Source: Limnoglobus sp. (GTDB lineage: Bacteria > Planctomycetota > Planctomycetia > Gemmatales > Gemmataceae). Taken from it: a stretch of 5,139 nt of DNA. Position 1 is the stretch's first letter. Each line of letters starts with the position of its first letter. The stretch is taken from positions 1-5,139 of the forward strand of contig JANXNT010001027.1 of NCBI GenBank assembly GCA_025353985.1. Reading direction: 5' to 3'. A model generated the notes under the pieces. That model ran no database searches. It saw only the letters and a program-made list of their open reading frames with translations, and was not told the origin of the DNA. The position numbers and the translations under genes were made by a program. This document shows, piece by piece, positions 1-5,080 of the stretch.

Positions 1-19
1 CCCATGGTTGTACCATGGG
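1..19. repeat. Short perfect hairpin at left edge
   Basis: CCCATGGT (1-8) and ACCATGGG (12-19) are perfect reverse complements around a 3-base loop. The window begins at the first base of the stem, so the stem may be longer than seen. There is no T-run after it, so a terminator of an upstream gene is possible but unsupported. Confidence 0.4.
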
Positions 20-53
20 AGCGGCAGCACCCATCACCCGTGTGCCTCTTGCG

Positions 54-77
54 TCGCGTCTCGAAGACTCGCCACGA
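54..77 (+). repeat. Fragment of the right-end dispersed repeat
   Basis: These 24 bases match 4949-4972 with one mismatch (c57 against t4952). That places here the right arm of the hairpin element at 4896-4966 plus six flanking bases. The element's left arm, loop and GGGGG bulge are not present upstream, so this is a fragment or a solo arm. It lies about 115 bp upstream of the response-regulator start codon and makes part of the apparent upstream coding extension there an artefact of repeat sequence. Confidence 0.6.
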
Positions 78-130
78 CTGGTTTTCTAAAGTATTTGCCC
101 CCGCGCAGGCTAAAGACCTGCGGCTACCAG
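78..130 (+). other. Possible leader secondary structure upstream of regulator gene
   Basis: CGCAGG (104-109) pairs perfectly with CCTGCG (117-122) around a 7-base loop, and CTGGT (78-82) can pair with ACCAG (126-130) as an outer stem. The structure lies 60 to 110 bases before the response-regulator start. I found no convincing sigma70 or sigma54 promoter in 1-190, so whether this is transcribed leader is unknown. Confidence 0.2.
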
Positions 131-190
131 AAAAGAAGAAGAACGCAGTACGCACCGGCTACCCAAAATCACCGATTTCTGAAAGTGGTA

Positions 191-1600
191 ATGGCGAACA
201 TCCTCATCATCGACGACGAAGAATCGATCGCGTGGGCGCTGCGGCGTGCGTTTGAGCGTGCCGGGCACGTCGTGGCGGTGTCGTCGTCTGCGGAGGATGG
301 TTTCAAAAAACTGGCTGCGTTGCCGCCTGCGCTCGTGTTTCTCGATGTGCGCTTGCCGGGGATCGATGGCCTGAGCGCATTAGGGAAGATGCAATCCCTC
401 GCACCCTCGGCGCGGTTCGTCATCATGACGGCACACGGGAATTTGTCCACGGCCGTGAAGGCCGTCGAAGCGGGTAGCTTCGATTATTTGGCGAAGCCGT
501 TCGATCTCACGCAGGCACTCGATACCGTGCAACGCGCACTCGCATCGCAAGACACACCGACGGAAACGACGACACTCACTGCGGTTGCCGAAGAAATCAT
601 CGGCCACTGCCCCGCGATGCAGAACGTGTTCAAGCGGATCGCGATGGTCGCTGGCACCGATGCCTGCGTGCTCATCACGGGCGAGAGCGGCACGGGCAAG
701 GAACTCGTTGCCCGTGCGGTCCACGCGAACAGCCCGCGAAAGGACAAACCGTTCTTGCCGGTTCATGTGGCGGCGATGAACCCGAACCTCGTCGAGAGCG
801 AGTTGTTCGGCCATGTGAAAGGCGCGTTCACCGGTGCCGAACGTTCGCGAACGGGGTTGCTTTCGCTCGCCGATGGCGGCACGATCTTCCTCGACGAACT
901 TGCGGACATCCCGCTTGCGGTGCAAGCGAAACTGCTGCGGGTGCTGGAACGGCAGGAGATTCTGCCCGTCGGCGGCACGCAAACGCTGCCGGTGAATGTG
1001 CGAATCGTTTCGGCGACGCATGCCGATCTCGCGCTGGCGGTTCGGGAATCGCGATTTCGCCACGATCTGTTTTACCGGTTGAACGTGTACCCGATCCATC
1101 TGCCGCCACTACGCGAACGCGGTGCCGATATTGCCGTGTTGTCGCAGCATTTCGCCGAGTCGATCTCGCGGCAACCGGCAACGATCCCCGCCGACACGCT
1201 GAAGGAACTGCAAGATCGCATCTGGCCGGGGAACGTGCGTGAGTTGCGGAACGCTATCGAACATGCCACGATCGTCGGCCGCGGTGGCCCGATCCGCCCG
1301 GAACACTTACCCGTGGCCACAAACGAAGGCGTACCGTTTGCATTTGAACAAATCGTGACAGACGAAATCCGCAATTGGGTGACGGCACGGGTGGCACTGG
1401 CCGGAAAAGACGAACCGAGCGAGATGTATCAATCGCTGACAGATATCATCGAAAAGACGTTGACGGCCGAAGTGCTATCGCGCGTGAACGGCAATCGGCT
1501 CGCCGCGGGTCGCTGGCTGGGCCTCGCCCGCGCCACCGTGCGGAAGATCATCCGCAAACACGACCTGTTGCCAAACGCCGAACTGGATAAAGGCGAATGA
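191..1600 (+). CDS. NtrC-family sigma54-dependent response regulator
   Basis: The 469-residue product is a complete bacterial enhancer-binding response regulator, a cytoplasmic activator of sigma54 promoters. The receiver domain (about 1-120) has the acidic pair D8/D9, phospho-acceptor D52 in FLDVRLPG, T80 and K102. The AAA+ domain (about 137-365) has Walker A GESGTGKE (164-171), ELFGH (204-208), the sigma54 loop GAFTGA (211-216), Walker B IFLDE (232-236), FRHDLFYRLNVY (289-300, with arginine-finger candidates) and WPGNVREL (345-352). A Fis-type HTH lies at about 438-459. The usual NCAA before ELFGH reads HVAA. The ATG at 191 puts the first beta strand (ILIIDDE) in its normal place; an open frame back to 8 runs through repeat sequence and is rejected. 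The Shine-Dalgarno site is weak. No histidine kinase is in view, so signal and targets are unknown. It converges on the DUF1080 gene. Confidence 0.96.
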   Translation: MANILIIDDEESIAWALRRAFERAGHVVAVSSSAEDGFKKLAALPPALVFLDVRLPGIDGLSALGKMQSLAPSARFVIMTAHGNLSTAVKAVEAGSFDYLAKPFDLTQALDTVQRALASQDTPTETTTLTAVAEEIIGHCPAMQNVFKRIAMVAGTDACVLITGESGTGKELVARAVHANSPRKDKPFLPVHVAAMNPNLVESELFGHVKGAFTGAERSRTGLLSLADGGTIFLDELADIPLAVQAKLLRVLERQEILPVGGTQTLPVNVRIVSATHADLALAVRESRFRHDLFYRLNVYPIHLPPLRERGADIAVLSQHFAESISRQPATIPADTLKELQDRIWPGNVRELRNAIEHATIVGRGGPIRPEHLPVATNEGVPFAFEQIVTDEIRNWVTARVALAGKDEPSEMYQSLTDIIEKTLTAEVLSRVNGNRLAAGRWLGLARATVRKIIRKHDLLPNAELDKGE

Positions 1601-1601
1601 T

Positions 1602-1633
1602 ATAAGCCCACGGACGATCTTCCATGGGCTTAT
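1602..1633. terminator. Bidirectional hairpin between convergent genes
   Basis: ATAAGCCCA (1602-1610) pairs with TGGGCTTAT (1625-1633). After one C/A mismatch, GGA (1612-1614) pairs with TCC (1621-1623), giving 12 pairs and a 6-base loop. It starts 1 base after the regulator's stop codon and lies 7 bases beyond the stop of the minus-strand gene. The arms end in A/T-rich sequence, but no long T-run follows on either strand, so termination may be moderate or use the hairpin alone. Confidence 0.75.
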
Positions 1634-1640
1634 CGCGTTT

Positions 1641-2372
1641 CTACTTGAGTTCTTTCACTTCGACTTTGCGGAAGGTCATGATCGATCCTGGATCGTGGCC
1701 TTGCAATGCGAAGTGGCCCTTTTTGTAGGTGTGGTCCGGGTCGTCCCAGGCGTCGAGTGTGATTTTGCCGTTCACTTTGATCGTGATTTTCGAACCGATG
1801 GCAATCACTTCTTGCGTGAAGAATTCGTCGGGCTTGTGCGCGGCGGTGTTCATCACCGTGATGTCTTTTTTGTACTTCGCGAGGCTACCGGCGGGGTACA
1901 GGCTGCCGGTTTTCACTTGGTCGCCGTGCGTGGCGTTGATCTGCGTTTCGTAGCCTTTCGGAAAGCCGGGGCCGAACGCGGTGCGGAAATACTGCCCGCT
2001 ATTGCCCTTGTCGTTAATTTTGACTTCGACGCGAAATTGGAAGTTTTCGTAGTCGCCGCGTTCGCTGAAGATGTGGCTCGCGGGGCCGCCACCGATGATG
2101 ACGCCATCTTCGACGCGCCACAGTGTGACTTCTTTGCCGGCCTTCGTCTTGCCGATAAACGCAACGACTTTCCCATCGACCATCTTGCTTTCGACGCTCG
2201 CGAACTCGCCGCTCGGCGGTTCGGGAATCTTCCAGCCCGTCAGGTCTTTGCCGTTGAACAACGCGACGTAGCCATCGTTGTCTTTTTTATCTTCGGCACG
2301 AATGTTCGCAGTCGGCGACGCGACCATCGCTGCAACCGCTACTATCAGTAGCCACTTCTGTGGGGATGTCAT
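1641..2372 (-). CDS. Secreted DUF1080 / 3-keto-disaccharide hydrolase-like protein
   Basis: The 243-residue product has a signal peptide: K6, a hydrophobic core at 7-18 (WLLIVAVAAMVA) and likely cleavage after A26. The rest is one DUF1080 domain (PF06439, a concanavalin-like beta sandwich). Family landmarks are FNGKDLTGW (39-47), GVIIGGG (90-96), the core strand YENFQFRVEVK (108-118) followed by GNSGQYFR (123-130), GYETQI (140-145), TGSLYP (155-160), IKVNG (198-202), GHFALQGHDPG (219-229) and the closing FRKVEVKEL (234-242). Some members hydrolyse 3-keto-disaccharides after sugar oxidation; many are uncharacterised, so the reaction here is inference. Export to the periplasm or surface is likely. 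The ATG follows a GGAGG seven bases upstream. The gene stands alone, divergent from the wall-type repeat gene and convergent with the regulator. No partner oxidoreductase is visible. Confidence 0.93.
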   Translation of the reverse strand: MTSPQKWLLIVAVAAMVASPTANIRAEDKKDNDGYVALFNGKDLTGWKIPEPPSGEFASVESKMVDGKVVAFIGKTKAGKEVTLWRVEDGVIIGGGPASHIFSERGDYENFQFRVEVKINDKGNSGQYFRTAFGPGFPKGYETQINATHGDQVKTGSLYPAGSLAKYKKDITVMNTAAHKPDEFFTQEVIAIGSKITIKVNGKITLDAWDDPDHTYKKGHFALQGHDPGSIMTFRKVEVKELK

Positions 2373-2379
2373 GAAAGAG

Positions 2380-2384
2380 CCTCC
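2380..2384 (-). promoter_or_regulatory. Shine-Dalgarno site of the DUF1080 gene
   Basis: The minus strand reads GGAGG here, with 7 bases between it and the ATG at 2372-2370. This is a near-ideal spacing and fixes the start codon. Confidence 0.85.
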
Positions 2385-2542
2385 GGGACTGGAAGAGTGT
2401 GCGAACCATGTTGACGCACGGGAACGTGAATTCCGTTAAGGAATCGTACGAGAATTGCGAATGCAATCCATAAGCGATGGCCTTAGCCCGTACGATCATT
2501 ACATATTTGTTGGGAAACGGCGCAGTTAATGCAAAGTTTTTC

Positions 2543-2571
2543 TTGTCAATCGTGTTCACCTTTCTTATCTT
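2543..2571 (+). promoter_or_regulatory. Candidate sigma70-type promoter for the repeat-protein gene
   Basis: TTGTCA (2543-2548) matches five of six -35 consensus bases. It is followed after exactly 17 bases by TATCTT (2566-2571), which matches four of six -10 bases. Transcription would begin near 2578, giving a leader of about 140 nt before the ATG at 2717. This is a consensus match only; planctomycete promoter preferences may differ. Confidence 0.4.
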
Positions 2572-2702
2572 CACTGTGGTCTGGGTAGCCTGAGACATTG
2601 GGGCAACCTGGAACAATACTGTCAATCAGGGAAGATGGACAAACCAATTGGCGTTGCCCGCATGCCTCATTTCGGGGTTTGGGCCAGTTAGTCTTCCACT
2701 AT

Positions 2703-2708
2703 TTGGAG
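2703..2708 (+). promoter_or_regulatory. Shine-Dalgarno site of the repeat-protein gene
   Basis: TTGGAG lies 8 bases before the ATG at 2717-2719. It decides the start: the open frame extends in phase to a TTG at 2648, but only the ATG at 2717 has this site and opens directly into a signal peptide. Confidence 0.8.
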
Positions 2709-2716
2709 TTCTTGAG

Positions 2717-4762
2717 ATGAAGCGTCGTGTACTCGTTGCTGCGGTGATCGGTTCGGCCGCATGGATGGCAGCATCCTCTACCCCAGTTCAGGCATTCGGC
2801 GGTAAGTTCCGCAGCGGTAGCCATGGCGCTGCCGCCTCGTGTGCCGCACCCGTTGCCGCCGCTTGCGGTGATTCGTCCGCACCCGCTGCAGCTCCAGCCT
2901 GTGGCGTTGCCATGGCGGCACCCGCCGCAGATGCGTGCGCGGCACCTGTCGCCGTGGCCGCACCTGCGATGACCACCCAAACGGTCACCAAGTATCGCGC
3001 CGAAGCCCGCACCCGTCAGGTGCCCGTTACGGTCTTGAAGCAAGTTGCGAAGGAAGAGTCGTACACCTACGATGTGCAAGTTCCGGTCGTGACGAAGCAA
3101 AAGTCGACGGTTACGGAATACGTGCAGAAGTCGCGCCAAGAGAATTACAACTACACCGTCAACGAAATCCAAAACACGATGGAAGCCCGTCAAGTGACGA
3201 GCTACAAGCAAGAAGCCAAGCAAGAGCAGTATTCGTACACGGTGATGAAGCAAGTCACCGAAATGCAAAAGCAAATGGTGACGGAGTACGTCACAAGTAC
3301 CGTCGCACAAGCGTACACCTACACGGAATCGGTTCCCGTTACTGTCAACGAAAAGCGTACGGTCACGGAATACGTCTGCCAGCCACAAGCCCAAACGTAC
3401 ACCTACAACGAATACGTACCCGTCACCACGAATGTGACCCGTACGGTCACGGAATACGTCTGCCAGCCACAAACGCAAGCGTACACCTACAACGAAATGG
3501 TTCCGGTCACCACGAACCAGACTCGCAGCATCACCGAAATGGTCTGCCAGCCACAAACGCAAACCTACAACTACACGGAATCGGTTCCCGTCACGACAAT
3601 GACGGCCCAAACGCGTAACTTCACGGTTTGCGTTCCAAAGACGTACACCGAAAACGTCGCCGTCACCAAGACCGTTATGGTCCCCGTCGTGACCGATGCC
3701 TGTGCCACGCCCGCCGCAGCCTGTGCCGACCCCGCCGCAGCATGTGCCGCACCCGCCGCAGCTTGTGCCCCAGCGGCCTGTGCTCCATGCGGTAGTGGTA
3801 AAGTCGGTTTGTTCCGTCGCCTTGGCCACGGTGGCAACACCGCGGCAGTCGCTTCGGCAACTGCATGTGCCGCACCCGCACCCGCGATGGCCTGCCAAAC
3901 CGTTACGGAAATGCAAGCCGTCACCAAGACTGTCATGCAACGCGAAATGCGTTCCGAGACGGTCAACGTCCCCGTCACCAGCTACACATCGGTCACCAAG
4001 ACCGGTACCAAGACGGTTAACGTCATGGTGCCCGTGACCCGCGAAGTGACGACGCCAGTGACGACGTACCAGACCGTCACCAAGACCGGCACTCGTACGG
4101 TCAATGTTAACGTCGCAGTGAACAAGCAAGTCACGACGCCAGTGACGACCTACCAGACCGTCACCAAGACCGGCACCCGCATGGTCAACGTCACGGTTCC
4201 CGTTACCAAGGAAGTCACCGTTCCAGTAACGACCTACCAGACCGTCACAAAGACCGGCACGAAGAACGTCACCGTGACGAATCCCGTGACCAAGGAAATT
4301 AGCGTTGCTGTCACGAAGTGCGTCCCGACCACCGAAGTCGGCACGAAGACGGTCTACACGACGGTCCCCGTCGTTACGACGGTTCAAGTGTCGGTTGCGA
4401 AGTGCGTCCCCGTAACGAAGACGGCCACCAAGACCGTCGTCGACACGGTTCCCGTCACGAAGGAAGTCGAAACCGACGTGACGAGCTACAAGACCGAAAA
4501 GAAGACCGGCACCCGCACGGTGATGTCGACCGTCAGCGTCACCGAAATGACGACCGAGAACTACACGGAAAACGTCGCTTACACGGAAACCGTGCAAGTG
4601 GCCGCCGCCGCAGCCGCCGGGTGTGGCGAAGCCGCTGCTTCGGTGTCGTACGCATCGCCCGAAGTCGCTGCCAGCACGTGCGGTAGCGCTCGCGGTGGAA
4701 TGCTCAAGGGCCTGTTCGGCAAGCTCCGCGGCGGCTGCGGTGCAAGCAAAGGCTGTAACTAA
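2717..4762 (+). CDS. Secreted Thr/Val-rich YTV-type repeat protein, probable cell-wall protein
   Basis: The 681-residue product has a signal peptide (MKRR, hydrophobic 5-22, likely cleavage after VQA at 26). Next come an Ala/Pro/Cys-rich segment (27-85), repeat array I (132-301, with flanking relatives from 88 to 325), an Ala/Pro/Cys linker (328-393), repeat array II (419-614), and an Ala run (629-635) leading to a Gly/Cys tail ending CGASKGCN. Array I carries YNYTV (144-148), YSYTV (172-176) and several YTYNE or YTYTE motifs, which fit the YTV repeats (PF07639) of planctomycete proteins. Related proteins are, to my recollection, cell-wall components, so a structural wall role is inferred. 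There are 22 cysteines and no recognisable catalytic motif. GLFRRLGHGG (364-373) and GLFGKLRGG (665-673) form a repeated basic motif at the ends of the linker and tail. The gene stands alone, with its own candidate promoter and terminator. Confidence 0.9.
   Translation: MKRRVLVAAVIGSAAWMAASSTPVQAFGGKFRSGSHGAAASCAAPVAAACGDSSAPAAAPACGVAMAAPAADACAAPVAVAAPAMTTQTVTKYRAEARTRQVPVTVLKQVAKEESYTYDVQVPVVTKQKSTVTEYVQKSRQENYNYTVNEIQNTMEARQVTSYKQEAKQEQYSYTVMKQVTEMQKQMVTEYVTSTVAQAYTYTESVPVTVNEKRTVTEYVCQPQAQTYTYNEYVPVTTNVTRTVTEYVCQPQTQAYTYNEMVPVTTNQTRSITEMVCQPQTQTYNYTESVPVTTMTAQTRNFTVCVPKTYTENVAVTKTVMVPVVTDACATPAAACADPAAACAAPAAACAPAACAPCGSGKVGLFRRLGHGGNTAAVASATACAAPAPAMACQTVTEMQAVTKTVMQREMRSETVNVPVTSYTSVTKTGTKTVNVMVPVTREVTTPVTTYQTVTKTGTRTVNVNVAVNKQVTTPVTTYQTVTKTGTRMVNVTVPVTKEVTVPVTTYQTVTKTGTKNVTVTNPVTKEISVAVTKCVPTTEVGTKTVYTTVPVVTTVQVSVAKCVPVTKTATKTVVDTVPVTKEVETDVTSYKTEKKTGTRTVMSTVSVTEMTTENYTENVAYTETVQVAAAAAAGCGEAAASVSYASPEVAASTCGSARGGMLKGLFGKLRGGCGASKGCN
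3110..3619 (+). repeat. Coding repeat array I: six units, 28-residue period
   Basis: Residues 132-301 divide into five units of 28 residues and a sixth of 30 (two extra residues near TTMTAQ). Each opens with V/I-T-(E/S)-(Y/M) and carries an aromatic Y-x-Y pair near position 13-15; the later four add a V-P-V-T turn near 19-22. Units 4-6 share VCQPQ and are closest to each other in both protein and DNA; units 1-3 are richer in Lys and Gln and more diverged. Confidence 0.85.
3698..3760 (+). repeat. 21-bp tandem coding repeat (three Ala-Cys heptads)
   Basis: Residues 328-348 are three heptads of the form A-C-A-x-P-A-A, with cysteines at 329, 336 and 343. A degenerate fourth heptad adds C350, then C355 and C358 follow. 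The DNA is nearly identical between units (CCCGCCGCAGC recurs), so slippage or recent duplication is likely. The segment separates the two long arrays. Confidence 0.8.
3971..4558 (+). repeat. Coding repeat array II: seven units of exactly 84 bp
   Basis: Residues 419-614 divide without any indel into seven 28-residue units starting at 419, 447, 475, 503, 531, 559 and 587. The consensus is close to P-V-T-T-Y-x-T-V-T-K-T-G-T-(K/R)-x-V-x-V, then P-V-T-K-E-V. Units 2 and 3 share their first 38 bases but for one, which implies recent duplication. Units 5 and 6 replace TTYQTV by TKCVP and AKCVP, bringing cysteines at 535 and 563. Confidence 0.9.
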
Positions 4763-4784
4763 TCTCGTTCGAGGCTAACGCCAG

Positions 4785-4821
4785 AAACCGGACTGTGTGT
4801 AAAACCACAGCCCGGTTTTTT
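4785..4821 (+). terminator. Rho-independent terminator of the repeat-protein gene
   Basis: AAACCGG-A-CTGTG (4785-4797) pairs with CACAG-C-CCGGTTT (4806-4818), giving 12 pairs with one A/C mismatch and an 8-base loop. Six T's (4816-4821) end the structure. It starts 22 bases after the stop codon and has the complete textbook form. Confidence 0.92.
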
Positions 4822-4895
4822 CGTGCGCAATTTCGGGTAGCAGTTTGCGATTGACGACGACGCGTAGCCGGAGACGGATAACCATCGGAACGCCC
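4822..4895. other. Unassigned spacer after terminator
   Basis: I see no gene, promoter or clear repeat in these 74 bases between the terminator and the first palindromic element. Confidence 0.4.
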
Positions 4896-4966
4896 CGAGT
4901 CTTCGAAACACGACGGTTCGTACGCCCAGAATGACCGTTGGGGGTTTATCGTGTCTCGAAGACTCG
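4896..4966 (+). repeat. Asymmetric palindromic repeat element, copy A
   Basis: The 18-base arm at 4896-4913 pairs with 4949-4966 in 17 of 18 positions; the one mismatch is A4907/C4955. Inside it, CGGT (4914-4917, extendable by a T-G pair) pairs with ACCG (4934-4937), leaving a 14-base apical loop and, on the 3' side only, an 11-base unpaired bulge (4938-4948) containing GGGGG. Bases 4900-4921 and 4931-4957 recur exactly in copy B, separated there by 10 instead of 9 different bases. The indel shifts any reading frame, so the conservation is not for protein. Confidence 0.8.
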
Positions 4967-4973
4967 CCACGAT

Positions 4974-5049
4974 TCCCTCGCTAGCGCGTCGGGCTAACAA
5001 TTTGGAACTCACAATTCCGATCTTGTTAGCCCGACGCGCTAGCGAGGGA
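4974..5049. repeat. 27-bp perfect inverted repeat (dispersed palindrome, REP-like)
   Basis: Bases 4974-5000 and 5023-5049 are perfect reverse complements, all 27 positions. The 22-base centre can fold further (GGAA 5004-5007 with TTCC 5015-5018). Each arm contains the self-complementary CGCTAGCG. On the minus strand one frame of the left arm reads LARRASEG, a string I recall from many spurious planctomycete ORFs, so this is probably a family of dispersed genomic palindromes rather than a gene part. There is no transposase ORF and no obvious target duplication at the ends. Confidence 0.85.
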
Positions 5050-5080
5050 CGTTCACCCTGCGATTGCGGATCGTGGTGAA
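5050..5080. other. Spacer with small inverted repeat
   Basis: TTCACC (5052-5057) and GGTGAA (5075-5080) are reverse complements around 17 bases. This may be chance, or an outer stem joining the palindrome to copy B of the next element. Confidence 0.25.

Larger units (their letters stand above)
2373..2716. other. Divergent intergenic region, 344 bases
   Basis: This control region separates two divergent genes and holds no convincing gene. It contains a candidate rightward promoter (2543-2571) and both Shine-Dalgarno sites. CGTACGA occurs twice as a direct repeat (2445-2451 and 2489-2495); the first copy sits in the palindrome TCGTACGA (2444-2451). ATTCC/GGAAT forms a small inverted repeat (2430-2434, 2440-2444). 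GGGCAAC (2601-2607) can pair with GTTGCCC (2653-2659) in the presumed 5' leader of the rightward transcript, and CCAATTGG (2644-2651) lies in its loop. TTGACA reads on the minus strand at 2549-2544, but no good -10 box follows it, so the leftward promoter is not located. Confidence 0.6.

Noticed and set aside
8..190. 61-codon N-terminal extension of the response regulator
   Set aside because: The receiver domain starts normally at the ATG at 191. The extension covers the edge hairpin and the repeat fragment and has no receiver-like sequence.
380..1099. 239-codon minus-strand frame inside the regulator gene
   Set aside because: Arg/His-rich shadow of a motif-complete gene on the plus strand.
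1695..2351. 218-codon plus-strand frame opposite the DUF1080 gene
   Set aside because: Shadow frame; the minus strand has the signal peptide, domain motifs and ribosome site.
2287..2625. 112-codon minus-strand frame through the divergent intergenic region
   Set aside because: It overlaps the start of the DUF1080 gene in another frame, has no recognisable domain, and would cross the candidate rightward promoter.
2650..2667. sigma54 promoter (TGGC...TGCC) before the repeat-protein gene
   Set aside because: The GG and GC elements are 12 bases apart instead of 10, so the spacing is wrong.
2648..2716. 23-codon N-terminal extension of the repeat protein from TTG
   Set aside because: It would bury the signal peptide; the ATG at 2717 has the Shine-Dalgarno site.
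2699..4597. 632-codon open frame on the minus strand opposite the repeat protein
   Set aside because: It is the mirror of a low-complexity coding repeat. Val/Thr codons such as GTC and ACG contain no stops in this antisense frame. The product is an Arg/Gly/Asp/His-rich string with no signal, domain or ribosome site.
4913..4930. tRNA-like T-arm (GGTTCGTAC)
   Set aside because: The flanking bases do not form a T-stem and there is no anticodon or acceptor structure.
4704..5012. 102-codon minus-strand frame containing LARRASEG
   Set aside because: It reads through the palindromic repeats, the terminator and the end of the repeat-protein gene. The repeat copies differ by a one-base indel, so the frame is not conserved.
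4990..5034. Integron attC-like site
   Set aside because: GGCTAAC and GTTAGCC resemble the RYYYAAC/GTTRRRY pair but each breaks it at one position. The stem is perfectly paired with no extrahelical bases, and no integrase or cassette is present.
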